The notes beneath the pieces were generated by a model. The model had not been told where the DNA came from, did no database searches, and was given only the letters and a program-made list of their open reading frames with translations. Of a stretch of DNA of 64,000 nt, positions 27,594 through 38,871 are shown one piece after another (positions within the stretch are counted from its first letter, which is position 1; each line of letters begins with the position of its first letter). The stretch lies in NCBI RefSeq assembly GCF_012935715.1, contig NZ_CP052860.1, forward strand, positions 4,650,001 to 4,714,000, given 5' to 3'. The position numbers and the translations under genes are program-made. This DNA is from Pseudomonas sp. ADAK13. Lineage in GTDB: Bacteria > Pseudomonadota > Gammaproteobacteria > Pseudomonadales > Pseudomonadaceae.

Positions 27594-28750
27594 ATGAAGG
27601 CTTTAGACAAGCTGCTGGGCGGCCAGCAAAACCTGATCGGCATCGTGCTGCTGGCGGTGTTGATCCTCGTGGTGTTCCCGCTGACCCTGGACGCGTTCCG
27701 GCTGAACATGGTCGGCAAGTACCTGACCTACGCGTTCGTCGCGGTGGGCCTGGTGCTGTGCTGGGGTTATGGCGGGATTCTCAGCCTCGGGCAGGGCGTG
27801 TTTTTCGGCGTCGGCGGCTATTGCATGGCGATGTTCCTGAAACTTGAGGCCTCGGACCCTGAGAGCACCAAGATCCAGTCCACCCCGGGCATACCGGACT
27901 TCATGGACTGGAACCAGATCACCCAGCTGCCGTTGCTCTGGCAACCGTTCCACAGTTTCTCGTTCACCCTGTTTGCGGTGATCGCCGTGCCGGTGCTGCT
28001 GGCATTCATCATCGGTATGGCGCTGTTCAAGCGGCGGGTGGGCGATGTGTATTTCTCCATCGTCACCCAGGCGATTGCACTGATCCTCACGGTGCTGATC
28101 GTCGGCCAGCAAGGCCTCACCGGTGGCGTCAACGGCATCACCGACCTCAAGACCCTGCTGGGCTGGGACCTGCGCGGTGACGGCGCGAAGATGATCCTGT
28201 ACTTCATCAACGCCGGCCTGCTGTTTGGCTGCATTTTCATCGGCCGCTTTATCCTCGCCTCGAAGCTTGGCCGGCTGTTGATGGCCATGCGCGACAAGGA
28301 AGAGCGGGTGCGTTTTTCCGGGTATGACGTGGCCAGTTTCAAGATCTTCGTGTTCTGCGTGGCGGCGGCGTTCTCGGCGATTGGCGGCGCGATGTTTGCC
28401 TTGCAGGTGGGCTTTATGTCGCCGTCGTTCGTGGGCATCGTGCCGTCGATCGAAATGGTGATTTTTGCCGCGGTCGGCGGGCGCATGTCGCTGCTGGGGG
28501 CAGTGTACGGCGCGTTGCTGGTGAACTACGGCAAGACCTACTTTTCCGAATCCTTCCCCGAGCTGTGGCTGTACCTGATGGGCGGGCTGTTTATCGCCGT
28601 GGTCATGTACTTCCCCAACGGCCTGGCCGGGCTGTGGGACAGCCATGGTCGCCAGGCGCTGGCCAGACTGCTGCGCCGCACACCGGTGGTAAACGTCGAA
28701 CCGGCGAAGATCAAGCCCAAGGCTGAAGCCAAGATCCTGGAGACACAGCC

Positions 28751-28754
<4 letters not shown>
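27594..28754 (+). CDS. urtC: Urea ABC transporter permease UrtC
   Basis: A 386-residue LivM-like permease. WGYGGILSLGQGVFFGVGGY (in part) and 'VGRMSLLGAVYGALLVNYGKT' region signatures fit UrtC. About nine hydrophobic segments and a C-terminal basic tail. The stop overlaps the urtD start by 4 bp. Confidence 0.92.
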
Positions 28755-29509
<755 letters not shown>

Positions 29510-29519
29510 GGAGTCGGGC

Positions 29520-30209
29520 ATGTTCAAGATCGACAAACTGTCGTGCGGGTACGGGCAGAGCCAGATTCTTCACGACCTGGAGCTGAACGTGGCCAAGCGT
29601 GAGATCGTCGCGGTGATGGGGCGTAACGGGATGGGCAAGACCACGTTGTTCAAGAGCCTGATGGGTATTTTGCCGCAGTGGCAGGGGCAGGTGAGTGTGG
29701 ATGGGCATGATGTGTCGAAGCTTGAAACCCATGAGCGGGTGGAGCGGGGGATTGCCTATGTGCCTCAGGGGCGGATGATTTTTCCCAGCATGAGTGTGTT
29801 GGAGAATATTCAGACCGGGTTGCCGGCTTCGGCTCGGGGCAGGGTGCCTGAGGATTTGTATGCGTTGTTTCCGGTGCTGTATGACATGCGTTCGCGCAAG
29901 GGTGGGAATTTGTCTGGGGGGCAGCAACAGCAGTTGGCGATTGCTCGGGCGTTGGCGACCAATCCGAAGGTGTTGTTGCTGGATGAGCCGACTGAGGGGA
30001 TTCAGCCTTCGATCATCAAGGACATTGCTCGTACGCTTAAGGAGATTCGCAATTTGCGGGATTTGACGATTGTTGTTTCTGAGCAGGTGTTGTCGTTTAC
30101 TTTGGAAATTGCTGATCGGTTTTTGGTGATTGAGAAGGGGAGGTTTGTGATCGAGGAAACTCGGGATCGGGTGGATGAGGCGACTATCAGTCGGTATTTG
30201 TCGGTGTGA
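29520..30209 (+). CDS. urtE: Urea ABC transporter ATP-binding protein UrtE
   Basis: A 229-residue LivF-like ATPase. Walker A GRNGMGKTT, signature LSGGQQQQLAIARAL (in part), Walker B LLLDEPTEGIQ. ATG 29520 is preceded by GAGGAG, 10 bp after the urtD stop. From about 29640 onward the codon usage shifts to T/G-ending codons, sharply unlike urtABCD; the gene ends 11 bp before a long palindromic repeat. Confidence 0.92.
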   Translation: MFKIDKLSCGYGQSQILHDLELNVAKREIVAVMGRNGMGKTTLFKSLMGILPQWQGQVSVDGHDVSKLETHERVERGIAYVPQGRMIFPSMSVLENIQTGLPASARGRVPEDLYALFPVLYDMRSRKGGNLSGGQQQQLAIARALATNPKVLLLDEPTEGIQPSIIKDIARTLKEIRNLRDLTIVVSEQVLSFTLEIADRFLVIEKGRFVIEETRDRVDEATISRYLSV

Positions 30210-30910
30210 CTTGGCGGGGTGCATATCCGTTTCTTCGGTAACGGCTGCCTATGGTTTCGCTCTTACAGCGAGTCACTTTGCAAAAGCGGCAAAGTAACCA
30301 AAACGCTCTGCCCCGCCTGTCGGCGCCTCGCTGTGGCTCGGCGTTCCCTCACTCCGGCATTGCTCCGCGGGCCGCCGCGACGGGGCGTCCCTGCCCCGTC
30401 GCGGCTAAACCGGCGTCCTGCCGGTTTACCCGCTCCTCAATCCCTGCGTTCGGCCTCGGGCTTATTGGGGCAGTCAGATCAAAATCAAAAGCAAGAGCAC
30501 AGCGGCCTACAGGCCGGCTTGAGTGGTAGAAGCCAGAGCAAAAGCCAAAGCGAAAGCAGAGCTGCTTTTCTGTAGGAGCCGGCTTGCCGGCGATGCAGAC
30601 ACCTCGGTTTTTCAGGTACACCGAGGCGATGCCATCGCAGGCAAGCCAGCTCCCACATTTGACCGTGCCCGCTGGAGATTTTGATCTTGATGTTGCCTTT
30701 GCTTCACACCACTCAAGCCGGCCTGTAGGCCGCTGTGCTGTTGATCTGCTTTTGATCTTGATCTTAGGCGCCCCGTTAAACCACGCTGGCCGAACGCAGG
30801 TAGTACGGAGCGGGTAAACCGGCAGGACGCCGGTTTAGCCGCGACGGGGCAGGGACGCCCCGTCGCGGCGGCCCGCGTAGTAATGCCGGAGTGAGCAACC
30901 GTGTCGAAAT

Positions 30911-32008
<1,098 letters not shown>

Positions 32009-32146
32009 GGCACACCGAGCCTAGGCGAGGTGCCGAGTGGTGGGGCAAGAGCCTTTTGGTTACTTTTGGGCTTTTCAAAAGTGACCCGCTGTAAGAGCGG
32101 AACCGATATCAGCCATCACCCAAATAACGGATACACACACAGCCCG

Positions 32147-33451
32147 TCACAGCACCAGCCGAACCTCGGCACACAACCCACCGCCATCCCGATTGCTCAG
32201 GGTCAACTCCCCGCCAATCGCCACAGCCAGTTGCTGGGCGATCGCCAGCCCCAGCCCTGTGCCCCCCGTGCCGCGATTGCGCGAGCTCTCCACCCGGTAA
32301 AACGGCTGCATCACCTGCACCAGTTCATCCTCGGCAATCCCCGGGCCCCGATCCAGTACTTTGATCGACAGCTCCCCGGACGATGTCGAACCCACCTCCA
32401 TCTGCGCCGCCCCGGCAAATTTCAGTGCGTTGTCCACCAGGTTCACCAGCACCCGGCGCAACGCATGGGGCCGGGTATCCAGCACCACTGCGCTTTTGCC
32501 GCTCAGGCTGACTTGCTTGTTCATGTCCTGGTAATCAAACACCAGGCTGTCGAGAAACGCGTCGAGGTTGATCCGGTGACTGGCTTCGGTCGCGCCATGC
32601 ACGCTGCGGGCATAGGCCACGCCTTCGCGCACCAGGTGCTCCATTTCCCCCAGGTCGCTCCAGAGCTTTTCCCGGTCTACCGAGTCTTCCATGAACTCGG
32701 CGCGCAATTTCATGCGGGTGATCGGCGTCTGCAAGTCGTGGGAGATCGCCGCCAGAATCTGCATGCGCTCCTTGAGGTACTCGGCAATTCGCTTTTGCAT
32801 TTCGTTGAACGCCGCCGCCGCATGCGCCACCTCGGTGGGGCCGGTTTCGTCCAGTGGCGTAGGGTGTGCATTCGGGTCAAGGGTTTCCACCGCCCGTGCC
32901 AGGCGTGTCAGCGGGCGGATGGCGATACGCACGGCGACCCAGGTGCAGACCAGCAGCACCAGCAACTGCAGCACCAGCACCACCGGCAACCAGAACGCAA
33001 ACGGGATCGGCTTGGGGTAGACGTCAATGGTGACCGGGCTGCCATCGGCCAGGGTCAGGTGCGCCTGGAAGTGTTTTTGCAGGCCTGGGATGTCGCGAAA
33101 GGTCAGCGGGTAATGCTCGCCCAAGGCATCGGAAATCGAGGTCGCGGCCATGGGCACGTCGTCGCTGGCCATCGGCTCGCCGGGTTCGCCGGCATTCAGC
33201 AGGTAGCGGTAGGCGTTGCGGTCGAGGCGCGGCAGCCAACTGGCGCGCTCGGCGGCGGGCAGGCGGTCGAGGATCGCGATGGACGTGGATACGTCGTTCT
33301 CCAGGTTGCCCAGCATCACGCTGCGGGCGCTCATGTAGCGCTCATAGAACTGCGCGCTGAACGACAGGGCGTTGGCGCACAGCAGGCTGACGATGAAAAT
33401 CACCGACAGTTGCGCCGCCAGGGTGCGCGGCCAGCGAAACGAAAGGGTCAT
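32147..33451 (-). CDS. Sensor histidine kinase, EnvZ-like
   Basis: A 434-residue membrane kinase. Membrane segments are at about 14-34 and 155-177, with a periplasmic domain between. HAMP domain follows, then H-box ISHDLQTPITR, N-box NLVDNALKF, G1 DRGPGI and G2 GTGLGLAIAQQL. The stop lies 13 bp from the end of repeat copy C. Overlaps the regulator gene by 4 bp. The stimulus is unknown; the divergent small exported-protein/thioredoxin genes suggest an envelope or redox signal. Confidence 0.88.
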   Translation of the reverse strand: MTLSFRWPRTLAAQLSVIFIVSLLCANALSFSAQFYERYMSARSVMLGNLENDVSTSIAILDRLPAAERASWLPRLDRNAYRYLLNAGEPGEPMASDDVPMAATSISDALGEHYPLTFRDIPGLQKHFQAHLTLADGSPVTIDVYPKPIPFAFWLPVVLVLQLLVLLVCTWVAVRIAIRPLTRLARAVETLDPNAHPTPLDETGPTEVAHAAAAFNEMQKRIAEYLKERMQILAAISHDLQTPITRMKLRAEFMEDSVDREKLWSDLGEMEHLVREGVAYARSVHGATEASHRINLDAFLDSLVFDYQDMNKQVSLSGKSAVVLDTRPHALRRVLVNLVDNALKFAGAAQMEVGSTSSGELSIKVLDRGPGIAEDELVQVMQPFYRVESSRNRGTGGTGLGLAIAQQLAVAIGGELTLSNRDGGGLCAEVRLVL

Positions 33452-34188
33452 GCCGAGTCCCCGAGGATTTCCACCGCCAGGGAGAACACATAGCCTTCGC
33501 TGCGCACGGTCTTGATGTAGGCCGGCTCGCGGGCGTCATCCAGCAGGCGCTGGCGCAAACGGCTGACCAGCAGGTCGATGGAACGGTCGAACAGGTCCGC
33601 GTCCCGGCCCTGGGTCAGGTTCAGCAACTGGTCACGGTTGAGCACCCGCTGCGGGTGGTCGAGAAACACCCGCAGCAGGCGGTATTCGGCGCCGCTCAAG
33701 GCCACCAGGGTGTCGTCTTCGTCCAGCAGATGGCGGGCGGTGGTGTCCAGGCGCCAGCGGCCAAAGCGGATCAGCCGGCCGCTTTCCGTCACCACCAGGT
33801 TCGGCGGCAGCATCCGGGTGCGCCGCAGCACGGCGTTGATGCGGGCCAGCAGTTCACGGGCGGCGAAGGGCTTGACCAGGTAGTCGTCGGCGCCCATTTC
33901 GAGGCCGATGATGCGGTCGGTTTCGTCGTTGCGCGCGGTGAGCATCAGGATCGGCGTGGCCTTGTGCTTGCCCACCCGCAGTTCGCGGCACAGCTGCAAG
34001 CCGTCGTCGCCGGGCATCATGATGTCCAGCACGATCAGGTCCACGGGCGTGGCGTCCAGGAAGCTGCGCATCTGCCGGCCGTCAGCCACCACGGTGGTGC
34101 GCAGGCCGTTCTTTTTCAGGTAGTTGCCCACCAGTTCGCGGATCTCCCGATCGTCATCGACAATCAGAATGTGATCGACGTGATCCAT
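33448..34188 (-). CDS. Response regulator, OmpR family
   Basis: A 246-residue regulator. Receiver with VDDDREI, phospho-acceptor in LIVLDIMMPGDDG, Thr in LTARND and Lys in VKPF. The C-terminal winged helix has 'LSGAEYRLLRVFLDHPQRVLNRDQLL' (cited in part) and the recognition helix 'DRSIDLLVSRLRQRL'. First gene of the pair with the kinase. Probably binds the direct repeats at 34259-34273. Confidence 0.9.
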   Translation of the reverse strand: MDHVDHILIVDDDREIRELVGNYLKKNGLRTTVVADGRQMRSFLDATPVDLIVLDIMMPGDDGLQLCRELRVGKHKATPILMLTARNDETDRIIGLEMGADDYLVKPFAARELLARINAVLRRTRMLPPNLVVTESGRLIRFGRWRLDTTARHLLDEDDTLVALSGAEYRLLRVFLDHPQRVLNRDQLLNLTQGRDADLFDRSIDLLVSRLRQRLLDDAREPAYIKTVRSEGYVFSLAVEILGDSA

Positions 34189-34258
34189 GCTGCCTTCCTC
34201 GTTGAATAGTCATTGATGCGCAGTCTAGCCACTGCCGGCGGGCTTGCCTTGTGCCCTT

Positions 34259-34293
34259 TGTATTGCAGTGTATCTGGCGGTGACGAGATACAC
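34259..34293. promoter_or_regulatory. Candidate OmpR-family regulator site
   Basis: TGTAT repeats at 34259-34263 and 34269-34273 are spaced 10 bp, the typical arrangement for OmpR-type dimers. The second overlaps an 8-bp inverted repeat GTGTATCT (34268-34275) / AGATACAC (34286-34293). The site lies in the divergent region between the regulator gene and the DUF2790 gene. Confidence 0.4.
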
Positions 34294-34404
34294 GTCGACG
34301 CAAAAATCCGGGCTTGGCCGACACAATCCGGATACCTCGCAAGGTTCAAATGAGCCCATCGAGGTAATCCGCCTCGGCCCACTTGAACCCCCGGGGAACC
34401 GCCC

Positions 34405-34647
34405 ATGAATCTCAAAGCTACCTATGCCGCCTGCCTGTTTGCCGCACTCACTGGCCTGAGCGTTGCCGCCCATGCCGAAACCACCGCCAGCCAGCCGGAC
34501 ATCCACCAGGTGGTGTCGATCTCCGAAGAGGCCGGCGGCGCCCTGTGCGGCATCGTCAACTCGCACCTGATTTACCTCGACTCCGAGGGCCAGCGCCACG
34601 TACTCGACTACCGAAAATTTGCCAGCAACTGCCTTGAAGGCAGCTGA
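34405..34647 (+). CDS. Small exported DUF2790-family protein
   Basis: An 80-residue protein with signal peptide (LKATYAACLFAALTGLSVAAHA). The mature part 'DIHQVVSISEEAGGALCGIVNSHLIYLDSEGQRHVLDYRKFASNC' (cited in short pieces only: VSISEE, CGIV, YLDSEG, LDYRKFAS) is the DUF2790 pattern common in Pseudomonas. Two cysteines could form a disulfide. Function unknown. Followed by another small exported protein and a thioredoxin-like protein, and divergent from the two-component genes. Confidence 0.82.
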   Translation: MNLKATYAACLFAALTGLSVAAHAETTASQPDIHQVVSISEEAGGALCGIVNSHLIYLDSEGQRHVLDYRKFASNCLEGS

Positions 34648-34658
34648 GGAGACCGGCC

Positions 34659-34838
34659 ATGAACCCACTCAACAGCTTTCTCAGCGCCCTGGCGTTTTCC
34701 ATGGCGGGTGTGGCGGCGGATGTGAATGCCGCCACCGCCCAAAAACTCACCGGCAGTGAAACCTGCTTCCAGAATACGCCGCTGGCGCAAAACGGCGCGG
34801 GTCGCAAACGCGACGAAACACCCCCGGCCACGAGGTGA
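34659..34838 (+). CDS. Small exported protein of unknown function
   Basis: A 59-residue open frame with a good ribosome binding site (GAGGAGACC) and a signal-peptide-like start (MNPLNSFLSALAFSMAGVAA). The remainder contains one Cys (SETCFQNTP) and a polar C-terminal tail. It starts 11 bp after the DUF2790 stop and its end is 5 bp before the thioredoxin-like start, so the three are co-transcribed. I do not recognise a family. Confidence 0.6.
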   Translation: MNPLNSFLSALAFSMAGVAADVNAATAQKLTGSETCFQNTPLAQNGAGRKRDETPPATR

Positions 34839-34843
34839 CACCC

Positions 34844-35434
34844 ATGAACTTCATCCGATACCTGCGCCGCTCAAAAGGCCTGCTCCTGGTGGCACTGGTG
34901 GTTACCCTGGTCGGCGTGCCCAAGGCGGTCAACTACCTGATCAACAACGTCGACGCCGAAAGCTTCAGCCAATCCGAAGAGCGCATGCCGTCCCTGGACG
35001 GCGCCGTGGCGTGGCTCAACTCGCCACCGCTGACGGCCGAGGGCTTGAAGGGCAAGGTGGTGCTGGTGGATTTCTGGACCTACGACTGTGTCAACTGCCA
35101 GCGCAGCCTGCCGTACGTCAATCAGTGGGCGAATAAGTACGCCAAGGACGGGCTGGTGGTGATCGGTGTGCACACCCCGGAAAACGCCTACGAGAAAGTC
35201 CTGGATAACGTGCGTAACCAGGTCAGGAAACTGGGCATCCAGTACCCGGTGGCCATCGACAACGATTACCGGATCTGGCGCGCCTTCGATAACCAGTACT
35301 GGCCGGCCCATTACTTCTTCGACGCTACCGGCAAAGTGCGCTACAGCCATTTCGGCGAGGGCCGCTACGACAACCAGGAGAAAGTCATCCAGGCGTTGCT
35401 GGAAGAAGCCAGGGCGGCGAACGCACCCACCTAA
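34844..35434 (+). CDS. Membrane-anchored thioredoxin-like protein (DipZ C-terminal/TlpA type)
   Basis: A 196-residue protein with an N-terminal membrane anchor (GLLLVALVVTLVGVP) and a periplasmic redoxin domain. The active site is in FWTYDCVNCQRSLPYV, a C-x2-C pair with the sequence CVNC. 'GLVVIGVHTPENAYEK', 'YPVAIDNDYRIWRAF' and the cis-proline region (WPAHYFFD) fit the thioredoxin domain of DipZ-like proteins. ATG 34844 follows GAGGTG. Probably reduces or oxidises periplasmic thiols, perhaps of the two small proteins encoded upstream. Confidence 0.85.
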   Translation: MNFIRYLRRSKGLLLVALVVTLVGVPKAVNYLINNVDAESFSQSEERMPSLDGAVAWLNSPPLTAEGLKGKVVLVDFWTYDCVNCQRSLPYVNQWANKYAKDGLVVIGVHTPENAYEKVLDNVRNQVRKLGIQYPVAIDNDYRIWRAFDNQYWPAHYFFDATGKVRYSHFGEGRYDNQEKVIQALLEEARAANAPT

Positions 35435-35520
35435 GCTAATGCCAAAAAGGTATTTATTGTCGGGTTTTTAGATCGTTTAGCTTCGCCACTCCACCACTAT
35501 GTTCATGGAGTGAGCTACCG

Positions 35521-36558
35521 ATGTCGCACCCGCTGGCAATCCATACCTTGCCCTTGCTGGACCTGGCGCTGCTCGATGGCACGCCGGCCCAGCGCGGGCA
35601 GTTTCTCGATGACCTGCGCCACGCGGCGCGGCATATCGGTTTTTTCTACCTCACCGGCCACGGCATCGACGCCGATTTGCTCACTCGGGTGCAGCAGCAG
35701 GCCCGGCAGTTCTTCGCCTTGCCGGAGGCTGACAAACTCGCCGTCGGCATGATCAATTCCCCGCACTTTCGCGGCTATAACCGCGCCGCCTCGGAGATCA
35801 CCCGTGGGCAGCCGGACCTGCGTGAGCAGTTCGACCTCGGCGCCGAGCGCGAGCCGTTGCAACAAGGCCCGAACTCACCGGCCTGGTCGCGCCTGCAAGG
35901 CCCCAACCAATGGCCCGCTGCTTTGCCCGAACTCAAGCCCTTGTTGCTGGCCTGGCAGCAGGCGATGACGCAGATGTCGTTGCGCCTGCTACGGGCCTTT
36001 GCCCAGGCCTTGTCCCTGCCGGAAAACGCCTTCGACCCGCTGTACGGCGACAAGCCCAACGAGCACATCAAGCTGATCCGCTACCCCGGCCGGCATGCCC
36101 GGCAAAGTCGCCAGGGCGTGGGTGCCCACAAGGATTCGGGGTTTCTCAGCTTCCTGCTGCAAGACCAGCAAGCCGGCCTGCAAGTGGAAGTGGAGGAGGG
36201 CCGCTGGATCGACGCCTTGCCGCGCCCCGACACCCTGGTGGTGAACATCGGCGAATTGCTGGAACTGGCCACCAACGGCTACCTGCGTGCCACGGTGCAC
36301 CGGGTCGAATCGCCGCCGTTGGGCCGCGAGCGCCTGTCCCTGGCGTTTTTCCTCGGTGCGCAACTGGACGCGGTGGTGCCGGTGTATCAGCTGCCGCCCG
36401 AGTTGCTGCGCGATGCCCACGGCCCCACCAGTGACCCGCGTAACCCGCTGCTGCGGGACGTCGGCTGGAACTACCTCAAGGGCCGCCTGCGTTCCCACCC
36501 GGATGTCGCCCAGCGTTTTTACGCCGACGCCACGATTCCCCAAGCCCTGTCCGCCTGA
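35521..36558 (+). CDS. 2-oxoglutarate/Fe(II) oxygenase, isopenicillin-N-synthase family
   Basis: A 345-residue non-haem iron oxygenase. N-terminal DIOX_N domain (about 5-120, 'GFFYLTGHGID'). Iron ligands are His203 and Asp205 (GAHKDSG) and His260 (ATVHRV); 2OG is bound by Arg271-x-Ser273. Preceded by GGAG. It is the first gene of an operon with a MetNIQ-like transporter and an SfnR-like activator, so an oxidative step in use of an organosulfur compound is likely, but the substrate is unknown. Confidence 0.87.
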   Translation: MSHPLAIHTLPLLDLALLDGTPAQRGQFLDDLRHAARHIGFFYLTGHGIDADLLTRVQQQARQFFALPEADKLAVGMINSPHFRGYNRAASEITRGQPDLREQFDLGAEREPLQQGPNSPAWSRLQGPNQWPAALPELKPLLLAWQQAMTQMSLRLLRAFAQALSLPENAFDPLYGDKPNEHIKLIRYPGRHARQSRQGVGAHKDSGFLSFLLQDQQAGLQVEVEEGRWIDALPRPDTLVVNIGELLELATNGYLRATVHRVESPPLGRERLSLAFFLGAQLDAVVPVYQLPPELLRDAHGPTSDPRNPLLRDVGWNYLKGRLRSHPDVAQRFYADATIPQALSA

Positions 36559-36572
36559 TAAGGAACATCACC

Positions 36573-37367
36573 ATGCTCAAGAAAACAGCCCTGGCCCTGG
36601 CCGTACTGATTGCGTCGTTCGACGCCCAGGCTGCCGAGGCCCTGCGTGTGGCGGCCGACCCGATTCCCCACGCGCAAATCCTCGAATACGTGCAGAAACT
36701 TGACCCGCAGTTGCAGCTTAAAATCATCGAGATCCCCAACGGCGTGAACTCCAACGAGCTGTTGGCTCACGGTGATGTCGACGCCAACTACTTCCAGCAC
36801 CTGCCCTACCTGCACTCCCAGGAACAGGCCCTCGGCCAGAAATTTGCGGTGGCGGCCACCGTGCACATTGAGCCGCTCGGCATCTATTCCCATCGCCATA
36901 CCAGCTTTGCCCAGGTGCCGGACAAAGGCACCGTGGCCGTGCCCAACAACGTCACCAACCTGAGCCGTGCGCTGTACCTGCTGCAAGCCAACGGCCTGAT
37001 CACGCTCAAGCCCGGCTTCAACGACCCGGCCAAGGACCAGGCCACGCCCAAGGACATCGCCGAGAACCCCAAGCACCTGAAGATCCTCGAAATCGAATCG
37101 CCACAGATCCCTCGCGCCCTGGATGACGTCGACCTCGCCGTGATCAACGGCAACTACGCGCTGGAAGCCGGTCTGTCGCCGGCCAAGGATGCCCTTGGCC
37201 TGGAAAAAGCCCAGGGCAATCCCTACGCCAATATCCTCGTGACCACGCCGAAATTGCAGGACGACCCACGGATCAAACAACTGGCCAAGGACCTGAATTC
37301 GCCGGAGGTGGCCGCGTTCATCACCGAGAAATATTCAGGCTCGGTGATTCCGGTAGCCGTCGAATGA
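36573..37367 (+). CDS. NlpA/MetQ-family ABC substrate-binding protein without lipobox
   Basis: A 264-residue binding protein. '[20 protein letters not shown]', '[14 protein letters not shown]' and [18 protein letters not shown] (in part) mark the MetQ/NlpA family. Unlike MetQ, the signal peptide ([18 protein letters not shown]) has no Cys at the cleavage site, so the protein is free in the periplasm rather than a lipoprotein. AAGGAAC precedes the ATG. Coupled to the ATPase gene by a 4-bp overlap. Substrate probably a sulfur compound related to methionine. Confidence 0.87.
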   Translation: MLKKTALALAVLIASFDAQAAEALRVAADPIPHAQILEYVQKLDPQLQLKIIEIPNGVNSNELLAHGDVDANYFQHLPYLHSQEQALGQKFAVAATVHIEPLGIYSHRHTSFAQVPDKGTVAVPNNVTNLSRALYLLQANGLITLKPGFNDPAKDQATPKDIAENPKHLKILEIESPQIPRALDDVDLAVINGNYALEAGLSPAKDALGLEKAQGNPYANILVTTPKLQDDPRIKQLAKDLNSPEVAAFITEKYSGSVIPVAVE

Positions 37368-38110
37368 TCGTCGTCGAGCAGGTCAGCAAGACCTACGCTG
37401 ACGGGCAGCCGGCGGCGCTGGACAAGGTGTCGTTGCAGATTGCCGACGGTTCGATCTTCGGGATCGTGGGGCGTAGCGGGGCGGGCAAAAGTACCTTGCT
37501 GCGCTGCCTGAACCTGCTGGAGCGCCCGACCTCCGGGCGCATCCTCATGGATGGCCAGGACCTGACGCTGCTCAGCGACAAGCAACTGCGCCAGCAACGC
37601 CAGCGCATCGGCATGATCTTCCAGGGGTTCAACCTGCTGCATTCACGCAACGTCGCCGACAACGTGGCGGTGCCCCTGGAAATTGCCGGCCAGCCCAAGG
37701 CTGAACGCATCGCCCGGGTCAAGGAGCTGCTGGAACTGGTGGGCCTGAGTGACAAGGCCCAGGCGTTTCCTTCGCAATTGTCCGGCGGGCAGAAGCAGCG
37801 CGTGGGCATCGCCCGGGCACTGGCGGCGCGCCCGGATTATTTGCTATCGGACGAAGCCACCAGCGCCCTCGACCCGGAAACCACCGCGTCGATCCTGGAA
37901 CTGCTGCGCAGCATCAATCGGCAACTGGGGGTGACCATCGTGTTGATCACCCACGAGCTGGAAGTGGTCAAGGCCATCTGCGACAGCGCGGTGTCCCTGG
38001 CCAATGGGCGCGTGGTGGAAAGCGGCAGCCTGATTCAATTGCAGGCTGATCCCGCCTCAAGCCTGGGCCGCTCACTGGCCCCCAACCTGCCGGCGGTGAG
38101 GGCGGTATGA
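37364..38110 (+). CDS. MetN-like ABC ATPase lacking the C-terminal regulatory domain
   Basis: A 248-residue ATPase. Walker [10 protein letters not shown], signature LSGGQKQR, Walker [12 protein letters not shown], switch His in ITHELEV. MetN proteins usually have about 340 residues with a C-terminal ACT-like domain that senses intracellular methionine; this protein ends just after the nucleotide-binding domain. So it would escape methionine trans-inhibition. Confidence 0.88.
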   Translation: MIVVEQVSKTYADGQPAALDKVSLQIADGSIFGIVGRSGAGKSTLLRCLNLLERPTSGRILMDGQDLTLLSDKQLRQQRQRIGMIFQGFNLLHSRNVADNVAVPLEIAGQPKAERIARVKELLELVGLSDKAQAFPSQLSGGQKQRVGIARALAARPDYLLSDEATSALDPETTASILELLRSINRQLGVTIVLITHELEVVKAICDSAVSLANGRVVESGSLIQLQADPASSLGRSLAPNLPAVRAV

Positions 38111-38772
38111 AAACCGACTGGAACGACATCCTGCAATTGCTGCTCACGGCCACGGCTGAAACCCTGTACATGGTGCTGCTGGCGGCGGTGTTCACCTTGC
38201 TGATCGGCCTGCCCCTGGGCGTGCTGCTGTTTATCAGCCGTCGCGGTGGGCTGTTCCCGCTGCCGCGCCTGAATCGCGTGTTGGGGGCGGTGGTTAACCT
38301 GGGGCGCTCATTGCCTTTTGTGGTGATGTTGATTGCCTTGATTCCGCTGACCCGACTGATCGTCGGCACCACCCTGGGCAGCACCGCCGCCGTGGTGCCC
38401 ATCACGATTGGCGCTTTTCCGTTCTTTGCGCGCATCGTCGAAAACGCGTTGGATGAAGTGGACAAGGGGCGCATCGAAGCCATCGTCGCCATGGGCGGGG
38501 ATATCCGGCACGTGATCCTCAAGGTGCTGCTGCCGGAAGCGCTGCCCGCGTTGCTCGCCGGGTTGACCCTGACCCTGGTGATGCTGATCGGTTTTTCCTC
38601 CATGGCCGGCGTGATTGGTGGCGGTGGCCTGGGCGACCTGGCGATTCGTTATGGGTATCAGCGTTTCAACCACCAGATCATGGTGGTCACGGTGATTGTG
38701 TTGGTGGTGCTGGTTCAGGGCGTGCAAAGCCTGGGGGATCGTTGCGTGAGGTCGCTGGCGCATCGTCGATAA
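38107..38772 (+). CDS. MetI-like ABC permease
   Basis: A 221-residue permease with five hydrophobic segments. '[25 protein letters not shown]' (in part) and the EAA-type loop [24 protein letters not shown] (in part) match MetI. Overlaps the ATPase gene by 4 bp. Forms the membrane part of the transporter with the two preceding products. Confidence 0.88.
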   Translation: MKTDWNDILQLLLTATAETLYMVLLAAVFTLLIGLPLGVLLFISRRGGLFPLPRLNRVLGAVVNLGRSLPFVVMLIALIPLTRLIVGTTLGSTAAVVPITIGAFPFFARIVENALDEVDKGRIEAIVAMGGDIRHVILKVLLPEALPALLAGLTLTLVMLIGFSSMAGVIGGGGLGDLAIRYGYQRFNHQIMVVTVIVLVVLVQGVQSLGDRCVRSLAHRR

Positions 38773-38871
38773 ACGGTTATGTACTAATGAATTTTTAATA
38801 TTTCTAGTTATATGCGTGACTGAGTAAAGTTCCCCTTCGTACCTTCACCTCGTCGCCGGGAAATACTCTTC

